NCBI GenBank assembly: GCA_017397955.1
Contig: JAFQHL010000049.1
Span: forward strand, 1-64,000
Direction of reading: 5' to 3'
Origin: Clostridia bacterium
Lineage (GTDB): Bacteria; Bacillota; Clostridia; Oscillospirales; CAG-382
Length of the DNA stretch: 64,000 nucleotides
In this document: piece after piece, positions 9,001 to 15,898 of the stretch
Layout: the number at the start of each line of letters is the position of its first letter
Numbering within the stretch: position 1 is the first letter of the stretch
Position numbers and translations under genes: made by a program
The notes under the pieces: generated by a model
Told to the model about the DNA's origin: nothing
The model's input: only the letters and a program-made list of their open reading frames with translations
Database searches by the model: none

Positions 9001-9523
9001 GTCGCTGCAGTTCCAGATAAAAGTCCTCGCCGAAAATGTCAAAAAGCTCCTTTGCCAGCCTTTCCGCACCTGCCGTGTCATCGGCAAGGATTGCCGAGGG
9101 AATACTGCCGGAAAGACAGGCGGATAGGGCAATAAGCCCGCCGCAGTGACGGCGCAACATCTCCATATCCGTGCGGGGCTTCATATAAAACCCGTTAACA
9201 AAGGCATCGGTATTAAGCTTCATTAGGTTTTTATAGCCCTCTTGGTTTTTGCAAAGCAACACCAAGTGATGGTACATAACCTTGCTAAAGCTTTTGTCTG
9301 TACGGCTTTTGGGGGCGACATACATCTCACAGCCTATAATTGGTTTTACCCCCGCCTTTTTGCAGGCGCGGTAAAAGTCCACAACCCCGTAAAGATTGCC
9401 GTGGTCTGTTATGGCAACGGCATTCTGCCCTGCATCAAGCACCGCCTTGGGCAAACGTGCTATGCGACATTCACCGTCCAGCAGACTGTATTCGGTATGT
9501 AGATGTAAATGGGTAAACGCCAT
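6092..9523 (-). CDS. dnaE: DNA polymerase III alpha subunit (DnaE)
   Basis: A 1143-residue replicative polymerase of the DnaE class. The N-terminal PHP domain begins with THLHLHTEYSLLDG (residues 4-17). The C-family polymerase core has the metal-binding acidic motif PDFDIDF (D398, D400, D402) and GPGRGSG upstream of it. The helix-hairpin-helix region and an OB-fold near the C-terminus (TVTILGMITVK) follow. In low-GC Gram-positives DnaE usually acts beside PolC, extending primers on the lagging strand. It lies directly downstream of whiA, an arrangement known in other Clostridia. The size is normal for DnaE1/DnaE3-type proteins. Confidence 0.96.
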   Translation of the reverse strand: MAFTHLHLHTEYSLLDGECRIARLPKAVLDAGQNAVAITDHGNLYGVVDFYRACKKAGVKPIIGCEMYVAPKSRTDKSFSKVMYHHLVLLCKNQEGYKNLMKLNTDAFVNGFYMKPRTDMEMLRRHCGGLIALSACLSGSIPSAILADDTAGAERLAKELFDIFGEDFYLELQRHGIEEQSKVNKALVAISKKLSIPLVATNDVHYLQKEDADTQHLLMCIQMGKTVADGDVGFSTKEFYLKSAAEMEALFADVPQAIANTAIIAEKCNVEFEFDTMHLPRYTPPATYTPYEYLQKLCMDGFKAYLKAGIIKEDSDKYIERLSSELEIISSMGFVDYYLIVWDFVRYAKSKGIPVGPGRGSGVSSLAAYFLGITGVDPIANELLFERFLNPERVSMPDFDIDFCDERRGEVIDYVTRKYGEDHVAQIINFGTLACRQAVRDVGRVLGMPYARVDEVAKLIPRSIGISVDEALAAGKELRERYKIDSTVKTLIDYAKALEGRPRNTSQHASGVVVADKPLTEYLPLASSTGSVVTQFPMNTVADLGLLKIDFLGLRFLTVIDKACRQVAKRIDGFSVETIPFDDEATYKMLSDGQGIGLFQLESEGMRALLTRLAPRCLDDITVAISLYRPGPAKFIDSYLANRKEPDKIVYGSSELEEVLKSTYGCMIYQEQVMRICVLVAGYSYGRADMVRRAMAKKKPEEMAKERASFVSGAAAKGMEARKAEELFDSIAGFASYAFNKSHAAAYAVLAYRTAYLKCHYPREYMAALLNSVLGDNGKMRLYRQECQRMGFDILPPHVNKSQVLFSVEEKGLRFGLAGIKNVGKGFAEKLVSARENGGEFKDFEDFLIRVQSSGNARMTEAMIRCGALDCFGRARSVLVGALDSSGDKLYHLRTAAAAGQIGLFESIGDDSGAVSLDYPKLAEYDSRTLLEDEKSLTGLYLTGHPLAEHAAAAAAAGAIDTVTLWERYKNGSLKEGQTVTILGMITVKTQKPTKNGGIMAFCAFEDMFGETELVVFPKTLEQYAPLLIEGTVLTVSGEISVREAYDDESEDEIKLIMKSATLAGEKPDDLYIKVTPANGQGLDRAMQEINRHTGVGRVRVYYQQTGKLFSPKGVGCDPNPALLSALRRIMGEENIALKKRSD

Positions 9524-9551
9524 AGCTACAGTGCCCCTTTCTTTTAAAATC

Positions 9552-10232
9552 CTATTGTTTCTTAACCTTTCGCGCTTCTTCGCCCAGTCGCTTCAATCGG
9601 TGGTTAAGCCCCGACTTGCTTATGGGCGGCGAAAACATCTGCGCCAGCTCCGATAAAGGCATATCGGGATATTCTTCTCTAAGTCTTGCAGTTACCTGTA
9701 ATTCTTCGGGTAAGCTTTCCAAAGCACCGCATTCCTTCAGTATGTTTATGTTAAGTCTTTGCTCTGCAGCCGCTGTGGCAAATCGGTCAAGATTTGCTAT
9801 AACTGCGTTGGCATCTCTGTTCTCTTTAAATTTTACGCTGTTGTAAACCTCTTTTTCCATTACCGCCAGCGCAAATTTGCTTGCACCTATATAGGTCAAA
9901 AAATCGCCAATGGCAGAGCTTACCTTGTAGTAAAGCCGTACCTTGTTGCCTTTAAGCGTGTAACGCCTCGGTTCCAGCCCTTCCTCTGCCAATATGGCGG
10001 CAAGCTTGTCCGCCAAGGGCGCGGCAAGCCGCATATCCAAATGAAAAGACTTTTCGGGGTCGGTAATAGAGCCAAAGCCCGCAAAAACCCCCGCTGTAAA
10101 CGCCGCCCTGCAAGCAGGGCAACGTTCCTTATATATCTCGCCCGCCTTGCCCGCGGCAAAAGATTCTTTGCAGCAGGCGTTGCGTCGTTCTGAATTCGTT
10201 AAAAATTCCTTCAGTTCTGCTGAAACCGACAT
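9552..10232 (-). CDS. whiA: WhiA-family DNA-binding protein, shortened form
   Basis: A 226-residue WhiA homologue; family members are normally about 300-320 residues. The N-terminal segment (SVSAELKEFLTN) is present, and so are the family landmark AAFTAGVFAGFGSITDP (about residues 44-60), the linker and the C-terminal helix-turn-helix (LSELAQMFSPPISKSGLNHRLKRL). About 70 residues are missing between the N-terminal helix and that landmark, which would remove most of the first LAGLIDADG half-domain. WhiA is involved in division/sporulation control in Firmicutes and Actinobacteria. Its ATG overlaps the murB stop (TGATG), implying translational coupling. Confidence 0.85.
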   Translation of the reverse strand: MSVSAELKEFLTNSERRNACCKESFAAGKAGEIYKERCPACRAAFTAGVFAGFGSITDPEKSFHLDMRLAAPLADKLAAILAEEGLEPRRYTLKGNKVRLYYKVSSAIGDFLTYIGASKFALAVMEKEVYNSVKFKENRDANAVIANLDRFATAAAEQRLNINILKECGALESLPEELQVTARLREEYPDMPLSELAQMFSPPISKSGLNHRLKRLGEEARKVKKQ

Positions 10233-11140
10233 CAGTATATTTCAACCTCCGTTTCCAGCTTTACACCCGTTTTTTCAAAAACCGTCTTTTGTACGTGCTT
10301 TATCAGCTCAATAATCTGGCTTGCGGTGGCACCGCCGCGGTTTATTACAAATCCGCAATGCTTTTCCGAAACCTGCGCTCCGCCAACACTAAAGCCCCTA
10401 AGCCCGCTTTGCTCTATAAGCGCGCCGGCAAAATGCCCGGCGGGGCGTTTAAAGGTGCTGCCGCAGCTGGGATACTCCAAGGGTTGCTTGGTCTTGCGCT
10501 TGTGCATATTCTCTTCCATCAGCGCAAGCACGCTTTTGCTTTCTGCCCGCGGCAAAACAAACTCCGCCGCCACTATGTAAAGCCCGTTTTTCATAAACGC
10601 GCTGTGCCTGTAGGAAAGCCGTGCTTGCTTGGGGCTGTATTCTTTTATGTTTCCCTGTTTGTCAACGCATATAATTTTACTTAGTACATCCTTCATCTCT
10701 CCGCCGTAGGCGCCGGCGTTCATATATACGCCACCGCCTACCGTGCCGGGTATGCCGTATGCAAATTCCAACCCGCCAAATCCGTCCTTTGCCGCCCTAA
10801 GGCTAAGGGAGGAAAGCATAACGCCCGCTTCGGCTACATAGCCGGTATCCGTGGGGAAAATCCCTTTAAGTCCTGTGGTAAGCACTACCGTGCCATCATA
10901 GCCACGGTCAGAGAATATTACGTTGCTTCCTTTTCCTAACACCGCAAACTTTTCGCCCGCCGCGCTAAGTTCCGCAATAACGGCGCAAAGCTCTTCTGCT
11001 GTGGCGGGGCGGCAAACACGGCGCACCGTGCCCCCTACCTCCATGGAAGAAAGCTCCGCTCCGTTTACATCATATTCAAAAGGAATGTCAAAATGCTTCG
11101 TTTCCAAAACAGCAAATTCTCCCAACATACAAATATACAT
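10232..11140 (-). CDS. murB: UDP-N-acetylenolpyruvoylglucosamine reductase (MurB)
   Basis: A MurB FAD-dependent reductase, completing UDP-MurNAc synthesis in the cytoplasm (the partner MurA is at 17879). Visible motifs are the FAD-binding GKGSNVIFSD, YGIPGTVGGGVYMNAGAYGG, SYRHSAF, and the C-terminal domain with YPSCGSTFKRP and SEKHCGFVIN. About 302 residues, normal length. The start is uncertain. A strong promoter (11146-11174) predicts transcription starting almost exactly at the ATG at 11140, so translation is either leaderless or begins further in. The best internal candidate is the TTG at 11107, preceded by GGGAG. Confidence 0.94.
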   Translation of the reverse strand: MYICMLGEFAVLETKHFDIPFEYDVNGAELSSMEVGGTVRRVCRPATAEELCAVIAELSAAGEKFAVLGKGSNVIFSDRGYDGTVVLTTGLKGIFPTDTGYVAEAGVMLSSLSLRAAKDGFGGLEFAYGIPGTVGGGVYMNAGAYGGEMKDVLSKIICVDKQGNIKEYSPKQARLSYRHSAFMKNGLYIVAAEFVLPRAESKSVLALMEENMHKRKTKQPLEYPSCGSTFKRPAGHFAGALIEQSGLRGFSVGGAQVSEKHCGFVINRGGATASQIIELIKHVQKTVFEKTGVKLETEVEIY

Positions 11141-11145
11141 AATAC

Positions 11146-11174
11146 ATTATACTACGGCAAAAGCTTTTTTGCAA
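11146..11174 (-). promoter_or_regulatory. sigma-A promoter for murB-whiA-dnaE
   Basis: On the minus strand TTGCAA is followed after exactly 17 bases by a perfect TATAAT. The transcription start would fall near 11139, which argues that the annotated murB ATG at 11140 may not be the one used. Confidence 0.65.
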
Positions 11175-11185
11175 TAGTTTTATGG

Positions 11186-12277
11186 TTAAACTTGGGGCTT
11201 TGTCGCTTCCTTTTCCGCAACAATGTTTTTTGCACCAAGCACCGCCACGGGTAAAAGCAGCATCCCCAAAAGCCCAAAAAGCTTAAGCCCCGTAAACATG
11301 GCAAGCAGTGCGGCAAGAGGATGTATGCCTATATAGCTGCCAACAATTTTCGGCTCTGCCACCTGCCGTATAACCGTTATTAACACATAGCTTATCAAAA
11401 GCCCCGTACCTGTGTACACATCTCCCTGAACAAAATAGCATATTAACGCCCAAGGGATAAGGACCGTGCCCGTGCCCAGTACGGGTAAAACGTCCACCAA
11501 GGAAATTATCGCCGCCAACAGCAACGCGTACTCTATTCTCAATATGGTAAACGCCGCAAACAGCTCTGTAAAAGTAATCAGCATTATAAGTCCGTAGGCT
11601 TTAAGGTATTTGCCTGCAGTGGAAAACACGCTGTCCTTAAGCTTTTTTATCTTGCTTTCCGCGGCTTTGGAAAAAGGCTTGTATACAAGCCCCGCTATTT
11701 TCGCTCTGTCCACTGTCATATAATAGCTGGCAATAACGGTAACAAAAAAGCTTATAAGCACGTCAAACAGCCCCGTAAACAGACCGGTAAGCATCCCTAC
11801 GCCGCTTTTAAGGTTTGGTATGCTTTGGCTAAGCACCGCTGTGGCTCGCTCCTCGGTTGCCTGCCAAAATCGCTCCAAATCCGCAGTGCCGTCTATGGTG
11901 GGCAAATGCAGTAAAAATCCGTTGATTTTATTTTTTACAGGCTCTAAATCTTCGGCGTTAAGGGCAGAAAGCATATCTGCCAGCCGTCCTATCTCCTCCA
12001 CTGCCCTGTGGGTAATCAAAAACAGCAACATAAACACGGCGGCAACGGTAAGGGTAACCAGCAAAAAAGCCCCCAGCCTGCGTGGCAGTTTTACGCGCTT
12101 TTCCAAAAACAGCATAAGGGGATTAAGCAACAATGCCACAAAATACGCCACCAAAAAGGGATAAAGCGCGGGCAACAGATACCGTATAAACAGCCACAGT
12201 CCCAACAAAATTGCCGCAGCAATAATTCCGTAGTAAAAGACGTTGATAACGGTGTCCTGCTTTTTGTCCCTTGTCAT
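11186..12277 (-). CDS. AI-2E transporter family permease (YtvI/PerM-like)
   Basis: A 363-residue integral membrane protein with about eight helices: two closely spaced N-terminal ones (about residues 17-55), one near 67-90, a long amphipathic region (about 90-150), then five helices to the C-terminus. The family motif region DVLPVLGTG (about residues 265-273) is visible. Members are variously linked to autoinducer export, Na+/H+ antiport or sporulation (YtvI); the substrate cannot be told from sequence. An AGGGAGG ribosome binding site precedes the ATG. It is upstream of murB on the same strand but murB has its own promoter. Confidence 0.85.
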   Translation of the reverse strand: MTRDKKQDTVINVFYYGIIAAAILLGLWLFIRYLLPALYPFLVAYFVALLLNPLMLFLEKRVKLPRRLGAFLLVTLTVAAVFMLLFLITHRAVEEIGRLADMLSALNAEDLEPVKNKINGFLLHLPTIDGTADLERFWQATEERATAVLSQSIPNLKSGVGMLTGLFTGLFDVLISFFVTVIASYYMTVDRAKIAGLVYKPFSKAAESKIKKLKDSVFSTAGKYLKAYGLIMLITFTELFAAFTILRIEYALLLAAIISLVDVLPVLGTGTVLIPWALICYFVQGDVYTGTGLLISYVLITVIRQVAEPKIVGSYIGIHPLAALLAMFTGLKLFGLLGMLLLPVAVLGAKNIVAEKEATKPQV

Positions 12278-12308
12278 TATTTTGCCTCCCTAAATTTAAA
12301 ATTAGTGC

Positions 12309-12337
12309 TTGACAAAGCCCTTCGTATGTGATAATAT
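12309..12337 (+). promoter_or_regulatory. promoter of tRNA-Glu
   Basis: Consensus TTGACA (12309-12314) followed after 17 bases by TAATAT, ten bases before the mature tRNA 5' end. An alternative -10, GATAAT, begins two bases earlier. Confidence 0.7.
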
Positions 12338-12346
12338 TAACTACAC

Positions 12347-12421
12347 GGCCTGTTAGTCAAGTGGTCAAGACGTCGCCCTCTCACGGCGAAGGCAGGGGTT
12401 CGACTCCCCTACGGGTCACCA
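12347..12421 (+). tRNA. tRNA-Glu, anticodon CTC
   Basis: A 75-nt cloverleaf. The acceptor stem is GGCCTGT with ACGGGTC (one G-U pair in it and another G-T allowed), the D-arm contains AGTCAAGTGGTCAAGAC, and the anticodon stem TCGCC/GGCGA holds a CTC anticodon (Glu, GAG codons). The T-arm is GGGGTTCGACTCCCC, the discriminator base is A, and the 3' CCA is encoded. Confidence 0.95.
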
Positions 12422-12459
12422 AAAATCCTTCGGTTAAATCGGGGGATTTTTATTTTTTT
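12421..12459 (+). terminator. terminator after tRNA-Glu
   Basis: AAAAATCC pairs with GGATTTTT around a 15-base loop and is followed by ATTTTTTT. It starts at the last base of the CCA end. The rest of this gap (12460-12578) shows nothing I can name. Confidence 0.55.
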
Positions 12460-12578
12460 GCTTCGTGCTCCACGATGCAAGTAAATTTAACAATGGGCAT
12501 AAACCGCTTTCCACATTTATATGCGGTCTTAATACATATTATTGCCACCTTTGTCCCCTTTAACACATAAGCTTACGG

Positions 12579-12607
12579 TTGACAAAAAGGGTGCTGTGTG
12601 TTAAACT
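12579..12607 (+). promoter_or_regulatory. promoter of the LRR protein gene
   Basis: TTGACA (12579-12584) and, after 17 bases, TAAACT (four of six consensus bases). It lies 37 bp before the coding start, which has an AAGGAGG ribosome binding site. Confidence 0.5.
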
Positions 12608-12643
12608 GCATTTGTAGAAATACGTTAAGGAGGTTGCGCTTTT

Positions 12644-13609
12644 ATGTGTGCAAAGCCAAACAACAGTAGTTTTGATATAAAACGCTATGTTTCCGACCCT
12701 CAAAACAAGGCAAAACTTGTAAAAATACTTAGTATTGTGCTTGTTGTTTCAGTCCTTTGTGTGGGGCTTTTATTGGCAAAACGCATTTTTTTGGACGACA
12801 ACATCGGTTGGGTGCTTTCTGAGGACGGTGTGCTTACCATAAGCGGCACCGGCGATATTAAGGATTTTGACCCCCTTAAGCCCGATGAATGGCTTAAGCT
12901 TAAAAGCGGTGAGTCGGTAAAGAAGATAGTTATAGAAGAGGGCATTACCGGTATAGGTAACTACGCCTTTTACAAATGCAACAAGGCAACGGAGGTAGTT
13001 CTGCCCCGCAGTCTTAAATCCGTGGGCGACTTTGCTTTTATGGAATGTACCAAGCTAACAGGTATTAAGCTTAAAGAAAACGTTACGGAGATAGGTAAGG
13101 GTGCCTTTTACAACTGTACCGCCGCCAAGACTGTAGAGCTTGCGACAGGCATAAAAAGCATAGGGTACGATGCTTTTTACGGCACAGGCTATTACAACAC
13201 TGCCGATATGTGGCGAGACGGTGTTTTGTATATAGGCAACTATCTTGTGGACGTTAAAACCGACGCTAAAGGCGAGCTTGTCGCAAAGGACGGCACAACC
13301 CTTGTTGCCGACTACGCTTTCTCTCAGTGCACAGCCATTGAAAGAGTAATTCTGCCCGACGAGACGGCATCTGTGGGCAAATACGCCTTCAACAGCTGTA
13401 CTTCCCTTAAGCAGGTAGTGTTCGAGGGCAAGCTTCAGGGCTTTTCCGAAGGTCTTTTTTGGGATTGCTACGCACTTGAAAAAATCAGCGGTCCCCACAT
13501 AGAAAAAGACCCTACATTTTATGAGAAGACCGCAGGCGAGGGCTGGAGCCATAACGCAGGTCACGGTCACGACCAAATAGACGGCAATTATTTCAACTAT
13601 ACTGAATAA
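12644..13609 (+). CDS. BspA-type leucine-rich repeat surface protein
   Basis: A 321-residue protein with a short cytoplasmic tail, one membrane anchor (about residues 25-46) and an extracellular part made of BspA-like LRR_5 repeats. These are recognisable as ITGIGNYAFYKCNKATEV, VGDFAFMECTKLTGI, IGKGAFYNCTAAKTV, IGYDAFYGTGYY and VGKYAFNSCTSLKQV, each about 22-23 residues. LRR_5 repeats occur in adhesins and surface proteins of gut Firmicutes and Bacteroides. The C-terminus is His/Gly-rich and carries no sorting signal, so the N-terminal helix is the likely anchor. It is a single-gene unit with its own promoter and terminator. The binding partner is unknown. Confidence 0.82.
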   Translation: MCAKPNNSSFDIKRYVSDPQNKAKLVKILSIVLVVSVLCVGLLLAKRIFLDDNIGWVLSEDGVLTISGTGDIKDFDPLKPDEWLKLKSGESVKKIVIEEGITGIGNYAFYKCNKATEVVLPRSLKSVGDFAFMECTKLTGIKLKENVTEIGKGAFYNCTAAKTVELATGIKSIGYDAFYGTGYYNTADMWRDGVLYIGNYLVDVKTDAKGELVAKDGTTLVADYAFSQCTAIERVILPDETASVGKYAFNSCTSLKQVVFEGKLQGFSEGLFWDCYALEKISGPHIEKDPTFYEKTAGEGWSHNAGHGHDQIDGNYFNYTE

Positions 13610-13616
13610 CTAACAG

Positions 13617-13655
13617 AGCCCCGAAAAGCGAACAGGCTTTTCGGGGCTTTTTTTA
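13617..13655 (+). terminator. terminator of the LRR gene
   Basis: AGCCCCGAAAAGC pairs with GCTTTTCGGGGCT and is followed by TTTTTTAT, eight bases after the stop codon. Confidence 0.85.
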
Positions 13656-13710
13656 TACCGTCCGCATATACTGAAACAGGGAACTATCCCAAGCAAAGGA
13701 CGGGTGACAG

Positions 13711-13926
13711 ATGACCCTTATATTTTCATCGGTAACCTACGCGCTAAAAGCCCAGCGGCTTTTGGCGGGTTACCGAATATACACCACACTTACCCGCTCC
13801 CCCGCGGTTACCGCGGTAAGAGGCTGTGGCTACGGATTGCGCTTGTCTGAGCCCGCGTTGGCAGAAGAAGCAAAGCGGCGGCTTGCAGAGGGCGGTATAA
13901 GCACGTTGGGTGCGGTAGGGGAGTAA
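13711..13926 (+). CDS. DUF3343 protein (putative Se/S carrier-like)
   Basis: A 71-residue protein of the DUF3343 type. Members are predicted to carry or deliver sulfur or selenium, often next to cysteine desulfurases or YedF/SelD genes. The single conserved-looking cysteine is in RGCGYGLRLS (C39). Its TAA stop overlaps the ATG of the following desulfurase by one base (TAATG), so the two are translationally coupled. This context supports a persulfide acceptor role, which is inference. The ribosome binding site is modest (GGACGGGTG). Confidence 0.75.
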   Translation: MTLIFSSVTYALKAQRLLAGYRIYTTLTRSPAVTAVRGCGYGLRLSEPALAEEAKRRLAEGGISTLGAVGE

Positions 13927-15053
13927 TGGTTATGAGCTTTGTGTATTTAGATAACGCCGCCACCTCTTTTCCCAAAAGCGGCGCCGTATTTTCTGCCGTA
14001 AAGGACGCCTTCTTCGGATGCGGCAACAGCGGCAGAGGCGGTCATCCCTTGGCAATAAAGAGCGCGGAAACGATTTTTGCCTGTCGCGAGGCATTGGCGA
14101 CACTTTTTGACTCTACTACCGAAAACGTGGTGCTTACAAGCGGTGCCACCGCCGCGCTTAATATGGCTATAAAAGGGCTTGCCCCCAAAAAGGGTGCGGC
14201 GTTGTGCACTGCGCTGGAGCATAATTCCGTCCTGCGCCCCATTTACAGCAGTTTTCCAAACCGTTTTCGGATAGCTACACCACAATTTAACAGCAGGGAA
14301 CAGACGGCAACGACCGTACTTAAGCTGTTAAAGGACAATGTGGGGCTTATGGTGCTTTGCCACGCATCCAATGTTTGCGGCATTTGTCTGCCCGTAAAGG
14401 AGCTGTGTGCAGAGGCGCGCCGTTTGGGGATACCTTCCGTGCTGGATTGCGCGCAAAGCGCGGGGCATATCCCCATAAGTATACGAGATATAGGCGCAGA
14501 CGTTATATGCGTGCCTGCCCATAAGGGATTGGGTGGGGCGATGGGTGCGGGCGCACTTATAGTAAACCCCGAAAGCGGCATAAGCATAAAGCCGCTTATA
14601 GAGGGTGGCACGGGCATGGCGGCAAGAGAACCGTTTATGCCGCCTCATCTGCCGGAACGTCTGGAGGCGGGTACGGCAAACATTTTGGGGATTGCCGCCC
14701 TTGCCGCCGCCGTGGGCGAGCTGGAAATAAGCGATAAAGAGGAGCAACTGCGGCAGCAGGCGGTTGCTGCGCTTAAAGGCGTAAAGGGTGTAAAGGTGTA
14801 CGCCGCGGGCTGGGACGGTAATTATGCCCCCGTAGTGGCGTTTAACATCGAAGGTGTACCTTCGGATACGGTGGCAGAGCATTTGGCACAGCGGGGCGTT
14901 TACGTCCGCGGCGGGCTTCACTGTGCCCCTCTTGCCCATGCCGCCTTGGGAACCGGCAAATACGGTGCGGTGCGGGCAAGCTTCGGCAAAGGAAACACGC
15001 CCTCTGACGTAGAAGCCTTAATTAACGGGGTGAAATTGCTTTGCAACAGGTGA
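13926..15053 (+). CDS. cysteine desulfurase-like aminotransferase class V
   Basis: A 375-residue PLP enzyme of the SufS/CsdA-like group. N-terminal YLDNAATSFPK, PLP contacts in the segment ending LEHNSVLRP, and DCAQSAGH are visible. The Schiff-base lysine is in VPAHKGLGG, and the catalytic cysteine is present in GGLHCAPLAH near residue 339. It releases sulfur from cysteine as a protein persulfide. Coupling to the DUF3343 gene suggests that protein as the acceptor. No iron-sulfur scaffold or selD gene is nearby. An in-frame ATG two codons downstream is an alternative start. Confidence 0.85.
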   Translation: MVMSFVYLDNAATSFPKSGAVFSAVKDAFFGCGNSGRGGHPLAIKSAETIFACREALATLFDSTTENVVLTSGATAALNMAIKGLAPKKGAALCTALEHNSVLRPIYSSFPNRFRIATPQFNSREQTATTVLKLLKDNVGLMVLCHASNVCGICLPVKELCAEARRLGIPSVLDCAQSAGHIPISIRDIGADVICVPAHKGLGGAMGAGALIVNPESGISIKPLIEGGTGMAAREPFMPPHLPERLEAGTANILGIAALAAAVGELEISDKEEQLRQQAVAALKGVKGVKVYAAGWDGNYAPVVAFNIEGVPSDTVAEHLAQRGVYVRGGLHCAPLAHAALGTGKYGAVRASFGKGNTPSDVEALINGVKLLCNR

Positions 15054-15078
15054 AACAAAAGTAATGAAGAATAAATAA

Positions 15079-15128
15079 TAAAAAAGGAGGGCTTTTCGGC
15101 GTGTGATGCCGAAAAACCTTCCTTTTTT
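15079..15128. terminator. bidirectional terminator between desulfurase and SDR genes
   Basis: A long stem (AAAAAAGGAGGGCTTTTCGGC with GCCGAAAAACCTTCCTTTTTT, with a bulge) around GTGTGAT. T-rich on both strands, so it can end both converging genes. Confidence 0.75.
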
Positions 15129-15181
15129 CGTCTTTTCTCTCTTGCCTTTTATCTGCGAACGCGGTGAGTAGTGAGGGTATT

Positions 15182-15898
15182 CTATCCTTTCCACCCGCCG
15201 TCTACGGAAAGCACCTGCCCCGTTATGTAGGAGGCGTTGTCGGAGGCTAAAAACAGTGCGGCTTTTGCCACATCCTCGCCCTTGCCCATGCGTTCAAGGG
15301 GCACGCTGTTTACAATCTCCTCCACATCCGCCACGGATAGGTTGGCGTTCATATCCGTGTCAATAACACCGGGTGACAGGCAGTTTACCCGCACGCCGGA
15401 AAAGCCTACCTCTTTGGCAAGTGCTTTGGTAAGCCCTATTATAGCCGCTTTTGCGGCGGAATAGTCTACCTCGCAGGAGGCACCGACCTCACCCCATACC
15501 GAGGAGAGGTTTATTATTACGCCGTCCTTCTTTTCTACCATTTGCGGCAAAAAGGCGCGGATGCAGTTAAGGGTGCCGAAAAGATTCACCCCGTACATAC
15601 GCTCTGCCGCCGCCGCATCTATATACTGAAATAAGCCAAAGAGACTGACACCTGCGTTGTTTATAAGCACGTCTACGTTTATGTCTCTTGCCGCCAGCTT
15701 GTCTCTGAAATCAAAAACCGCGTTTCTGTCGCTTACATCAAAGCAAAAGGCTTCACAGCCCAATTCTGCACACAGTGCGTCTGCAGCTTCTTTGCTTTTT
15801 TCGTAGCTTATTATAACCTTATAGCCTTCTGAGGCAAAAAGGCGGGCGCAGGCGGCACCAATGCCGCGACTGCCGCCTGTAATCAATACTGTCTTCAT
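15182..15898 (-). CDS. short-chain dehydrogenase/reductase, FabG-like
   Basis: A 238-residue SDR with the NAD(P)-binding motif GGSRGIG (residues 8-14), NNAGVS (about 80-85), catalytic Ser133 and the YxxxK pair Y146/K150 (YSAAK). Closest in layout to 3-oxoacyl-ACP reductase (FabG), but no fatty-acid synthesis gene is near, so substrate assignment is tentative. Its ATG overlaps the RNase J stop by four bases, making it the second gene of a two-gene operon. Confidence 0.85.
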   Translation of the reverse strand: MKTVLITGGSRGIGAACARLFASEGYKVIISYEKSKEAADALCAELGCEAFCFDVSDRNAVFDFRDKLAARDINVDVLINNAGVSLFGLFQYIDAAAAERMYGVNLFGTLNCIRAFLPQMVEKKDGVIINLSSVWGEVGASCEVDYSAAKAAIIGLTKALAKEVGFSGVRVNCLSPGVIDTDMNANLSVADVEEIVNSVPLERMGKGEDVAKAALFLASDNASYITGQVLSVDGGWKG

